Origin: Eleftheria terrae
GTDB taxonomy: Bacteria; Pseudomonadota; Gammaproteobacteria; Burkholderiales; Burkholderiaceae_C
Length of the DNA stretch: 64,000 bases
Reading direction: 5' to 3'
Assembly (NCBI RefSeq): GCF_030419005.1
Contig: NZ_CP106952.1
Location: forward strand, 248,001-312,000
This document shows, one piece after another, positions 24,494-32,100 of the stretch; the first letter of the stretch is position 1, and every line of letters begins with the position of its first letter. The notes below the pieces were generated by a model. That model did no database searches. It had not been told where the DNA came from and saw only the letters and a program-made list of their open reading frames with translations. Both the position numbers and the translations under genes were made by a program.

Positions 24494-26134
24494 TCAGGCC
24501 GCGGCCTGCTCTTGTGCCTGCAGCGCCTGCGGCACCTCCACCGACACCACCTGCCCCTCTTCCAGCCGCACCACCCGGTCGGCCAGGTGGAAGTAGCGGT
24601 CGTCGTGCGAGATCACGAGCACCGTCTTGCCCATGGCGCGCAGCTCGGGCAGCACCTCGCGGTAGAACACGTCCTTGAACACCGGGTCCTGGTCGGCGGC
24701 CCATTCGTCGAACACCAGGAAGTCGCGGTCCTCCAGGTAGGCCACCACCAGCGCCAGGCGCTTGCGCTGGCCCTGCGACAGCGCCCGGGTGGTGAAGGCG
24801 CCGTCGCGCACCTGCACCTTGTGCTGCAGGTGCAGCCGGGCGATCAGGCGGTTGCCGCGGGCGTCGAGGTCGCTGCTGGGGGCGTCCAGCAGGCGGTCGA
24901 ACAAATGGAAGTCGGAGAAGATGGCGGAGAAGCCCTGCCGGTACCGGTCCAGCCCGGCTTCGTCCACCGGCTCGCCGTTGAACAGGATGCGGCCGGACTC
25001 GGGGCGGTACAGCCCCACCAGCAGCTTGGCCAGCGAGGTCTTGCCGCTGCCGTTGCCACCCACCAGGAAGGTGATCTGCGCCGGCTCGAAGCTGAGCGAG
25101 ATCGGGCCCAGCGAGAAGAAGTCGTCGCTGCCCTCGTGGTAGTAGCGGTGCTGCACACCGTCGAGCACCAGGCTGCCCAGGGTGCGCGGCGGCATCGCGC
25201 AGGCGGCGTCGCCGGCTTCCGGCATCTCGCGGGTGATCTCGTCGATGCGGGCCGCCGACACCCGCGCCAGGTTGGCCCGCGGCAGGTTGACCAGCAGCGC
25301 CTCGAGCGGCGTGATCATGTAGAGGAAGACCAGTGCGAAGCCGGTCATGATGCGGGCCCGATCCGGCACGTCGCCGACCAGCACGAACAGCACCAGCCCG
25401 ATGAAGGCATAGATGAGGAAGCTGCCCCAGCTGGCCGAGACCAGGAAGATGGACATGCCCAGGGTGCGCTGGCGGCGCACCGTCTCGATGGAGCCGCCCA
25501 GCACCTCGCCGGCGAAGCGCTCGCGCTTCTGGCGGTGCAGGCGCAGCTCCTTCGCGCCCTCGACCAGCGAGCGGAAATGGCCAAACAGCCGGTCCTGCTC
25601 GCGCGAGGCTTCGTCCAGGTGGCGGATGGCCCGCAGGTGGGCCAGGTGGTAGCCGAGCGAGCCGAGCCCGATCACCACCACCGCGACCGCGAACACCGAC
25701 CACGACAGCCAGGCCATGTAGGCCAGGCAACCGGCCACCACCATGCCGTTGACCAGGATGGTGGGGGCGCTGACGAAAAACTCGGCCACCCGCGCGCTGT
25801 GCTCCGACAAGGCGGACTGCACGCGGGCGGTGCCCAGCTCCTCCAGCCGCCGGTAGTCGGTGGCCAGGACGCGCGCGGAGATGAAGCGCCGCAGCTCGGC
25901 ATGCGCACGCTGGCCGAGGCGCTCGAACAGCACCGACGACGCCATGTGGCTCAGCATGGTGAGCAGCGCCACCGCGGCGAAGACCAACGCCAGGCCGCGG
26001 CGCTGCGACTCCGGCGCGGTGAGCGCGGTGTTGATCTGCGCCAGCAGCAGCACGCTGCTGGCGCCCGAGGTGAGGCTGGCGAGGCTGGCGGCCAGCAGCA
26101 GCCGGCGGGATTGACGGATCAGATAGGACAGCAA
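24494..26134 (-). CDS. Cyclic-peptide export ABC transporter (PvdE/SyrD type)
   Basis: 546 aa, fused membrane and ATPase halves. Residues 1-300 hold six spans. The NBD has Walker A GGNGSGKTS (about 358-366), signature LSQGQRKR, Walker B FLVFDEW and H-loop VISHDD. The short linker and family look match PvdE-like exporters, which move siderophore precursors from cytoplasm to periplasm. Homology begins at LSYLIRQSRR, and a TTG at 26134 with GAGG 6-7 nt upstream is the only good start; there is no ATG. The gene has its own promoter of the CTGAA-N17-CGTC type and diverges from the ferric reductase, tying export to iron control. Confidence 0.88.
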   Translation of the reverse strand: MLSYLIRQSRRLLLAASLASLTSGASSVLLLAQINTALTAPESQRRGLALVFAAVALLTMLSHMASSVLFERLGQRAHAELRRFISARVLATDYRRLEELGTARVQSALSEHSARVAEFFVSAPTILVNGMVVAGCLAYMAWLSWSVFAVAVVVIGLGSLGYHLAHLRAIRHLDEASREQDRLFGHFRSLVEGAKELRLHRQKRERFAGEVLGGSIETVRRQRTLGMSIFLVSASWGSFLIYAFIGLVLFVLVGDVPDRARIMTGFALVFLYMITPLEALLVNLPRANLARVSAARIDEITREMPEAGDAACAMPPRTLGSLVLDGVQHRYYHEGSDDFFSLGPISLSFEPAQITFLVGGNGSGKTSLAKLLVGLYRPESGRILFNGEPVDEAGLDRYRQGFSAIFSDFHLFDRLLDAPSSDLDARGNRLIARLHLQHKVQVRDGAFTTRALSQGQRKRLALVVAYLEDRDFLVFDEWAADQDPVFKDVFYREVLPELRAMGKTVLVISHDDRYFHLADRVVRLEEGQVVSVEVPQALQAQEQAAA

Positions 26135-26180
26135 GACGCACCTCGCGTTAAGGCGGCAGGGAGGGAGCACATGCCCTACT

Positions 26181-26205
26181 GACGATCCGGCGCCGCCCCT
26201 GTTCA
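26181..26205 (-). promoter_or_regulatory. Putative ECF-sigma promoter of the ABC exporter
   Basis: Minus-strand TGAA (26205-26202), 17-nt spacer, CGTC (26184-26181), 46 nt before the TTG start. Extended form CCTGAAC...ATCGTC. It is one of four copies with identical spacing; this layout resembles the TAAA-N17-CGTC promoters of OrbS-type iron-starvation sigma factors. Confidence 0.7.
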
Positions 26206-26225
26206 GGCCGGGCCGCTTGCCGCGC

Positions 26226-26250
26226 TGAATGTGCGCCGGCCTGGATCGTC
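26226..26250 (+). promoter_or_regulatory. Putative ECF-sigma promoter of the ferric reductase gene
   Basis: TGAA (26226-26229), 17-nt spacer, CGTC (26247-26250), 58 nt before the ATG. Extended form GCTGAAT...ATCGTCTTG. It sits 20 bp from the oppositely oriented exporter promoter. Confidence 0.7.
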
Positions 26251-26308
26251 TTGCAGGCATGACCGCCATATCTCCCCTGCCTGCCCCCGCCCGCCCGGGC
26301 GGCCCGCG

Positions 26309-27073
26309 ATGATCCCGATCCTGGAGCCCATCTTCCGCGGCCCCTGGGCCGCCTATGGCGAGAGCCTGGCCTGCTCGCCCTGCCCGCCGCCCCATGCGCT
26401 GCCGGTGAGCCAGCTGCTGGCCGGGCCCGAGGTGCTGGACGAGCTGCTGCAACGCCATGCCGCCCATCTCGGCAGCACCGACCTGCGGCCGGTGGCCTCG
26501 GCCTGGAGCCTGCACTACCTGTGGGCGCTGCTGCCGCCGGTGGTCGCCGCGGCCAGCCTGCTGCGGCATGCCTTCGCGGTGCAGCCGGGACAGATGTGGG
26601 TGGAATTCGATGCCGACGGCGAAGCGCGCCGCTTCCATGTGGCCGACAGCGGCCGGCCCTGCCCGCAGGGCGACAGCTCCGCGTGCTACGAGGCGCTGCT
26701 GTGGCAGCACCTGGCGCCGCTGTTCGAGGCGGTCGGCCGGCGGGCCCGCCTGCCGGCCAAGATCCTGTGGGGCAATGCCGCCCGCTACCTCGACAGCATC
26801 TTCGAGCAGGGCCTGCTGCTGAGCCGGCAAGCCGACGCGGTGGCGCGCGACCGCGAGCGGCTGCTCGAGCAGCCGGCCTGGCCGGACGGCCGGGCCAACC
26901 CGCTCTACAGCCGCGCCCGCCAGGTGCTGCAGGAGGCGCCCGGCGGCGCCACCCGCCTCACGCTGCACCGGCAGTGCTGCCTCTATTACCTGCTGCCCGG
27001 TGAAGGCTACTGCGTCGCCTGCCCGCTGGCGCCGCAGTACCGCCGGCTCACGGCTGCAGCAGCAGGCGGGTGA
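26309..27073 (+). CDS. fhuF: FhuF-like siderophore ferric-iron reductase
   Basis: 254 aa. The C-terminus has the Cys-Cys-x10-Cys-x2-Cys set (CCLYYLLPGEGYCVACPL) that binds the [2Fe-2S] cluster of FhuF-type reductases, which free iron from imported ferri-siderophore in the cytoplasm. Residues 60-215 (ASAWSLHYLWALLPP, KILWGNAARYLDSIFEQ) also fit the family. The ATG at 26309 is where homology starts; a longer frame to 26231 overlaps the promoter and is less likely. Its 3' end overlaps the convergent acylase gene by 26 bp. Confidence 0.88.
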   Translation: MIPILEPIFRGPWAAYGESLACSPCPPPHALPVSQLLAGPEVLDELLQRHAAHLGSTDLRPVASAWSLHYLWALLPPVVAAASLLRHAFAVQPGQMWVEFDADGEARRFHVADSGRPCPQGDSSACYEALLWQHLAPLFEAVGRRARLPAKILWGNAARYLDSIFEQGLLLSRQADAVARDRERLLEQPAWPDGRANPLYSRARQVLQEAPGGATRLTLHRQCCLYYLLPGEGYCVACPLAPQYRRLTAAAAGG

Positions 27074-29456
27074 GGCCCGGGTCGCGGGCGATCTCCTCCT
27101 CGCGGAACGGGAAGGCCAGCCAGTCCTTGCGTGCATAGCGCAGCACCGGGGCCTCGCCGGGGCCGTTGTCCACCGCGGCCTCGTCCTGGCCGTGGGCCAG
27201 CAGGGTGTGGGCCTCGACGCCGTGGTGGCCGAAGCGCACCCCCTGCAGGTAGGTGTTGCCGATGGAGTCGGGCCCCATGCGCCAGCTGCCGTCGTAGTTG
27301 CAGGCCACCGCGAAATAGCCGCCCGCCTGGCAGGCGCCGTAGAGCGGCACCTCGCGGCCGCCGCTGCGCACCAGGCGCTGCTGGCCGACCGGGGCATCAA
27401 GCGCCACGCCGCGGTCGGCCAGGGACCGCTGCGCGGCCTCCAGCGCCTGCGCGACACGGGGATCGCTGCCATCCGGGTCGCGCGGCGTGTCCAGCGGCGC
27501 AGCGGCCGAGAACGGCACCCGCCAGAGCTGCTGCGGCGGCACCGTCTTCTCGAGCTGCTCCCAGAAGGCGTCCCACAGCAGCGCACCGCGGTCCTGCGCC
27601 TGTGCCGTGCCGGGCCAGCTGCGCAGCACCTGGCACGCGGCGGCGAGCGCGGGTGCACCGCAGGCGGCGTCGAGCAGCTCGTCCTTGAACAGCTCGGCTG
27701 AATGCGAGCGGGCCGCCAGCGACTCGCGCATCAGCGCCTGGCTGAGCCGCAGCGACGAGCCACCGGCCGAGCGCATCAGCCGTTCGGCCAGCCGGTGGCC
27801 CTGGCGGCCGCGCAGCGACAGGGCCTGGCGCTCGCCGCCGAGCACCGCCGGGAAGCCCTCCAGCGGCTGCTGCGGGTTGCCGAGCCAGTAGCTGTCGTTC
27901 ATGTTGGCCACATAGTCCTCGCGCAGCAGCGTCGGCAGGGCGGCGGCCGGGAGGGTGCCGGGTTGCACCGCGGCCGCGTCATGTTGCCAGTCGCAGGCAC
28001 TGCGGCTGCCGTCGAGGAAGGGGGTGACGCCGTCGAGAGCGGCGAAGCCGCGCGACAGCGGGGTGGCGCAGGCGGCGCGCAAGGCGTCCGGCGTCGCCGG
28101 CACCACACCGAGGTCGGCATACCAGGCGCGCGGGTCGCCGCGGCCGATGGCGAGGGTGTTGACCCAGGGCAGCGCCGCCTCACGCCGCTGGATGGCGATG
28201 AAGTCCTCCAGCGAGCGGGCCTGGTTCCAGGCCAGGTAGTTGCGGAAGACGCGGAAGTTCTCGGCATTGGCGTCGCGCAGCGCCACCGCATGCCCGCCCG
28301 CCCAGCCCAGCGCCGGATGCCAGGCGCCGAGGTCGACCACCGGCCCCTGGCGGCTGCGGTAGAGGGTGCGCGTGACGGTGGACAGCCGGCCGTCGGCGCC
28401 CCGCACCTCCACCGCGACCGTGCGGGCCTGCATGGCTGCGGTCACGCCGTCCACCTGGTAGCGGGTGGCATCGGCGGCATCGAGCGTGAGGTCGAACAGG
28501 CCGAAGCGGCGGGCGGCCGAGACGGTGTGGCTCCACGCCACCTGGTCGTTGAAGCCGATCATGACCACCGGCACGCCGAGGAAGGCCACGCCGGCCACAT
28601 CGAGCTGGCCCGGCAGCGTCAGGTGCATCTGGTAGAAGCGGTCGGGCCCGCCCCAGTACCAGTGCGGGTTGCCCAGCAGCACACCGCCGTCCTCGCCGGT
28701 GGCGGCGCGGCCAAAGGCCAGCGCATTGCTGCCCAGGCCGGCCTGGCGGCCGACGCCCGGCACCAACCAGACGGGCCGCTCGCCGGCTGCCCGGGGGACG
28801 GCGGTCGCCGCGACAGGCGCCGGCCGGGCCTTGACGATCTGGGGAATGAAGCGCGCATAGCCGGCACCGATCTGTGCGGCGTAGAAGCGCCGGTACACAT
28901 CGTCGGCGCTGATCTCGCGCACCCACGGCTCGTTCAGGCAGCTGCGGGCCGCCGCGCCGGGCGCAGCGCCACGCGCCTCGCGCAGGTAGCGGTTGTAGCC
29001 GGCCGCGTAGCCCTGCACCAGCTGCTGCAGGGCGGGCGGCTGGGCGGCGCGCTGGCGCGCGAGCATGTCGGCGTCGGCGAAGCCGCGGAAGAAGATGTCC
29101 AGCTCCAGGTTGGTGGGCCGGCCAAGCATCGAGTCGTGCGGCGGCCGGGCCTCGGGCCCGAAGTGGGCGGAGCGCCGGCCCTCGTAGGTGAGAAAGCCGT
29201 CGGCCAGCGTGCACAGGGCATCCTGCGCCTGCGCATAGCCCACCCCCAGGCCCAGGCCGTGCCAGGACGTCGCCCGCACATGGGGAACACCGTCGGTGGT
29301 GCGGCGCAGCTCCACGACGGCGTTGGACCCGGCGGGCCGGGCGTGCGCCGGCCCGCTGGCGGCGATGGCCGCCAGGGCGCTGGCCAGGACGAGCCCGGCC
29401 CGGGCGCTAGGGGGGGTCCGGCCGGCCGCCGGCCTTGCCCTGCTGTCAACTCGCAT
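27048..29456 (-). CDS. pvdQ: Periplasmic siderophore acylase, PvdQ-like (penicillin amidase family)
   Basis: 802 aa. Signal peptide (LVLASALAAIAASGPAHA), alpha chain, then the Ntn-hydrolase self-cleavage site GLG/SNALAFG with catalytic Ser at about residue 243; the beta chain follows (GNPHWYWGGPDRFYQMHLTLPG, GFNDQVAWSHTVS). Length and order match PvdQ/AHL-acylase proteins, which remove a fatty acyl chain from the pyoverdine precursor in the periplasm; quorum-signal cleavage is an alternative activity of the family. In this locus the first is far more likely and implies an N-acylated peptide precursor. ATG at 29456 preceded by GAGGA. It is divergent from the acyltransferase operon with its own copy of the shared promoter. 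Confidence 0.88.
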   Translation of the reverse strand: MRVDSRARPAAGRTPPSARAGLVLASALAAIAASGPAHARPAGSNAVVELRRTTDGVPHVRATSWHGLGLGVGYAQAQDALCTLADGFLTYEGRRSAHFGPEARPPHDSMLGRPTNLELDIFFRGFADADMLARQRAAQPPALQQLVQGYAAGYNRYLREARGAAPGAAARSCLNEPWVREISADDVYRRFYAAQIGAGYARFIPQIVKARPAPVAATAVPRAAGERPVWLVPGVGRQAGLGSNALAFGRAATGEDGGVLLGNPHWYWGGPDRFYQMHLTLPGQLDVAGVAFLGVPVVMIGFNDQVAWSHTVSAARRFGLFDLTLDAADATRYQVDGVTAAMQARTVAVEVRGADGRLSTVTRTLYRSRQGPVVDLGAWHPALGWAGGHAVALRDANAENFRVFRNYLAWNQARSLEDFIAIQRREAALPWVNTLAIGRGDPRAWYADLGVVPATPDALRAACATPLSRGFAALDGVTPFLDGSRSACDWQHDAAAVQPGTLPAAALPTLLREDYVANMNDSYWLGNPQQPLEGFPAVLGGERQALSLRGRQGHRLAERLMRSAGGSSLRLSQALMRESLAARSHSAELFKDELLDAACGAPALAAACQVLRSWPGTAQAQDRGALLWDAFWEQLEKTVPPQQLWRVPFSAAAPLDTPRDPDGSDPRVAQALEAAQRSLADRGVALDAPVGQQRLVRSGGREVPLYGACQAGGYFAVACNYDGSWRMGPDSIGNTYLQGVRFGHHGVEAHTLLAHGQDEAAVDNGPGEAPVLRYARKDWLAFPFREEEIARDPGLTRLLLQP

Positions 29457-29518
29457 GCATGTGTCCTCGTGGTGGTCGTCGTCGCGCCGCCGCCGCGTGG
29501 CGGCGGGCCTGCCTTGAT

Positions 29519-29543
29519 GACGGCCCGGCGGCCGCGCTGTTCA
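29519..29543 (-). promoter_or_regulatory. Putative ECF-sigma promoter of the acylase gene
   Basis: Minus-strand TGAA (29543-29540), 17-nt spacer, CGTC (29522-29519), 62 nt before the ATG. Extended form GCTGAAC...GCCGTC. The -35 lies in a small palindrome (GCGCTG-TT-CAGCGC, 29534-29547). Confidence 0.68.
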
Positions 29544-29567
29544 GCGCCCGGCCGGCGGCGCCACGAC

Positions 29568-29592
29568 TGAACGTTTCGACAGGCCGTTCGTC
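29568..29592 (+). promoter_or_regulatory. Putative ECF-sigma promoter of the acyltransferase operon
   Basis: TGAA (29568-29571), 17-nt spacer, CGTC (29589-29592), 85 nt before the ATG. Extended form ACTGAAC...TTCGTCTTG. The -35 and -10 lie inside an inverted pair GAACG/CGTTC (29569-29573, 29585-29589). Confidence 0.7.
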
Positions 29593-29677
29593 TTGTTCTG
29601 CAGCAGGGGGCGACGCGCCGCGCAGGCGGGCGCCGCCCCGCCCCCCATCCGATTCTCCAACCGCCACAGGAGCGCCC

Positions 29678-30757
29678 ATGTCGCCACAGGAAGTACGAGG
29701 ACCCGCGCCGGACGCGCCCTTCATCTCGCATCCCGACGGCCAGCCGGTCGAGGTGCTGCGCGATGGCCAGGTGCTGCTGGCCCGCCGCGGACCGCAGGCG
29801 CCGGCATCGCGCTGGACGATGCAGCCGAACGGCGACGGCGGCCTGACGCTGCAGGCGCAGGCGCCCTGCGCCGGCACCCCGGACACCGGGCACCTGCTGG
29901 CCGCCGTGGAAGCCGCCTTGTCGCTGCACCCGCAGGCGCGCGGCCTGGTGCTGCAGGCGCCGGCCATCGCCGCCGAGCTGCTCGGCAGCGGGGCCGTGCT
30001 GCGGCAGGGCGGCATCACGACCGTCGACCGCGAGCTGTTCTGGCAGCAGGCGCGCATGTGGCTGCCCACCGTCAGCACACCCTTTGCGCTGCGCCATGTG
30101 CTCACCCAGGGCCGCCGCCATCCGCAGCGCCCGCCGAAGCCGCAGGGGGTGGTGTACCAGCGCCACATCCCCTGGCTGGGCCGCACCTTCTCCTTCCGCA
30201 CGCTGGAGCTGGAGGCCGACCTGCCGCGCTTCAACCGCTGGATGAACGACCCGGTGGTGGTGCGCTTCTGGCAGGAGGCCGGCAGCCTGGAGCAGCACCG
30301 CGCCTACCTGCAGGGCATCGCCGACGACCCGCACATGACGTCGTTGATCGCCTGCATCGACGGCGAGCCCTTCGCCTACTTCGAGGTCTACTGGGCCAAG
30401 GAGAACCGCATCGCGCCGTTCTACGACGTCGGCGACCACGACCGTGGCTGGCATGTGCTGGTGGGCGAGGCGGCCTTCCGCGGCAAGGCCTATGCCACGG
30501 CCTGGCTGACCTCGATCACGCACTACCTCTTCCTGGACGACCCGCGCACCCAGCGCGTGGTGGGCGAGCCGCGTGCCGACCATGTCCAGCAGATCCGCAA
30601 CCTCGACAAGTCCGGCTACGCCAAGGTCAAGGAGTTCGACTTCCCGCACAAGCGGGCCCTGCTGATCTCCATGCTGCGCGAGCGCTACTTCGGCGAGCGG
30701 CTGTGGCTGCCGCGCGAGGAACCGCAGCCGGACGCCGTTTCCCCGCAGCAAGCATGA
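29678..30757 (+). CDS. Siderophore acyltransferase (GNAT, hydroxylysine/hydroxyornithine N-acyltransferase type)
   Basis: 359 aa, cytoplasmic. The C-terminal 180 residues are the acetyltransferase fold of IucB/RhbD/PvdY-type enzymes: RFNRWMNDPVVVRFW, FEVYWAKENRIAPFYD, GDHDRGWHVLVGE, then RVVGEPRADH and FDFPHKRALL. The N-terminal 150 residues are a variable adaptor region. It should acylate (most simply acetylate) the N-hydroxyl made by the next gene, giving a hydroxamate ligand. ATG at 29678 follows ACAGGAG. It is the first gene of an operon with the hydroxylase 16 bp on; a longer frame back to 29435 covers the promoter and was not used. Confidence 0.88.
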   Translation: MSPQEVRGPAPDAPFISHPDGQPVEVLRDGQVLLARRGPQAPASRWTMQPNGDGGLTLQAQAPCAGTPDTGHLLAAVEAALSLHPQARGLVLQAPAIAAELLGSGAVLRQGGITTVDRELFWQQARMWLPTVSTPFALRHVLTQGRRHPQRPPKPQGVVYQRHIPWLGRTFSFRTLELEADLPRFNRWMNDPVVVRFWQEAGSLEQHRAYLQGIADDPHMTSLIACIDGEPFAYFEVYWAKENRIAPFYDVGDHDRGWHVLVGEAAFRGKAYATAWLTSITHYLFLDDPRTQRVVGEPRADHVQQIRNLDKSGYAKVKEFDFPHKRALLISMLRERYFGERLWLPREEPQPDAVSPQQA

Positions 30758-30773
30758 GCCTGGAGGTGACCCC

Positions 30774-32072
30774 ATGAACCCCGTCGTCCACGACCTGATC
30801 GGCATCGGCTTCGGCCCGTCCAACGTCGCGCTGGCCATCGCGCTGGAGGAGGCGCGCGCCGCCGGCGAGCCGGCGCTGGATGCCTTCTTCATCGAGAAGC
30901 AGCCGGGCTTTGCCTGGCACCCGCACATGCTGCTCGACGGCACGCACATGCAGATCTCCTACCTGAAGGACCTGGCGACGCTGCGCAACCCCTGCAGCCG
31001 CTTCACCTTCGTGAACTACCTGCACGAGAAGCGGCGGCTGCAGGACTTCATCAACCTGAAGACCTTCTTCCCCAGCCGCCACGAGTTCAACGACTACCTG
31101 GCCTGGGCCGCCTCGCATTTCGAGGACCGCTGCGCCTACGGCGAAGAGGTGCTGGAGGTGCTGCCCGACAAGCGCGGCAACGAGGTGGCGCTGCTGCGGG
31201 TGCGCTCGCGCGATGCCGACGGCGTGGTCCACGAGCGGCTGGCTCGCAACCTGGTGGTGGGCGTCGGCGGCGTGCCCAAGGTGCCCGACTGCTTCCAGCC
31301 GCTGCGCGGCGACGCGCGGGTCTTCCACACCCATCACTACCTGGCGCGCATCGGCGCGCACGACGCGGCCCGGCGCATCGCGGTGGTCGGCGCCGGCCAG
31401 AGCGCGACCGAGGTCTTCCTCGACCTGAACAAGCGCTCGGCCCAAGCGCAGGTGGACCTGCTGATGCGCGCGCGCGCCATCAAGCCCTCGGACGACAGCC
31501 CCTTCGTCAACGGCATCTTCGACCCTGAGTTCACCGACTACGTGTACGGCCGCCCGCCGGCCGAGCGGGCCGAGCTGCTGGAGGAGTTCTCGCGCACCAA
31601 CTACGCCGCGCCCGACCTGGCGCTGCTGGAGCAGCTGTTCGACCTGTTCTACCAGCAGCGCGTCACCGGCCGCCACCGCCATCGCTTCCTGCGCCGCCAT
31701 GAGGTGCGCAGCGCACGCGCGGCGGCCGACGGCATCCACCTGACCCTGCTCGACTTCGACACCCAGCGCGAAAGCACCGAGCGCTATGACGCGGTGGTGC
31801 TGGGCACCGGCTACGAGCGCGACCGCCACCGCAGCCTGCTGCAGCCGCTGGCGCCCTACCTGGGCGACTTCACGGTCGACCGGCACTACCGCGTACAGGC
31901 GGTGCCGCACTTCCGCCCCGGCATCTACCTGCAGGGCGCCTGCGAGGCCAGCCACGGCCTGAGCGACACGCTGCTGTCGGTGACGGCCGTGCGCACGCAG
32001 GAGATCGGCCACAGCCTGCTGGCGCACCGCCGGCCCGCCCCCCATCCGCAGCCCGAGGCGCTGCACCTCTGA
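30774..32072 (+). CDS. pvdA: L-ornithine N5-monooxygenase (PvdA/SidA family)
   Basis: 432 aa. FAD motif GIGFGPSN at residues 10-17, substrate-side HMQISYLKDLATLRNP, NADPH motif VVGAGQSATE near 205, and a D/ATGY-like VVLGTGYERD near 340. The family hydroxylates the side-chain amine of ornithine (or lysine); the motif spacing and the DDSPFVN loop fit the ornithine group. It supplies N5-hydroxyornithine to the acyltransferase and then to the NRPS line. Second gene of the operon; 28 bp before the receptor gene. Confidence 0.92.
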   Translation: MNPVVHDLIGIGFGPSNVALAIALEEARAAGEPALDAFFIEKQPGFAWHPHMLLDGTHMQISYLKDLATLRNPCSRFTFVNYLHEKRRLQDFINLKTFFPSRHEFNDYLAWAASHFEDRCAYGEEVLEVLPDKRGNEVALLRVRSRDADGVVHERLARNLVVGVGGVPKVPDCFQPLRGDARVFHTHHYLARIGAHDAARRIAVVGAGQSATEVFLDLNKRSAQAQVDLLMRARAIKPSDDSPFVNGIFDPEFTDYVYGRPPAERAELLEEFSRTNYAAPDLALLEQLFDLFYQQRVTGRHRHRFLRRHEVRSARAAADGIHLTLLDFDTQRESTERYDAVVLGTGYERDRHRSLLQPLAPYLGDFTVDRHYRVQAVPHFRPGIYLQGACEASHGLSDTLLSVTAVRTQEIGHSLLAHRRPAPHPQPEALHL

Positions 32073-32100
32073 TTCCTCAACCCGTTCTTTCCTGACTGCC

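Noticed and set aside
24227..26182. A 651-codon plus-strand frame opposite the ABC exporter
   Set aside because: Shadow of the exporter; Walker and signature motifs lie on the minus strand.
26135..29677. Fur boxes in the two divergent siderophore promoter regions
   Set aside because: I looked for GATAATGATAATCATTATC-like sequence and found none; iron control probably acts through the sigma factor gene outside the window.
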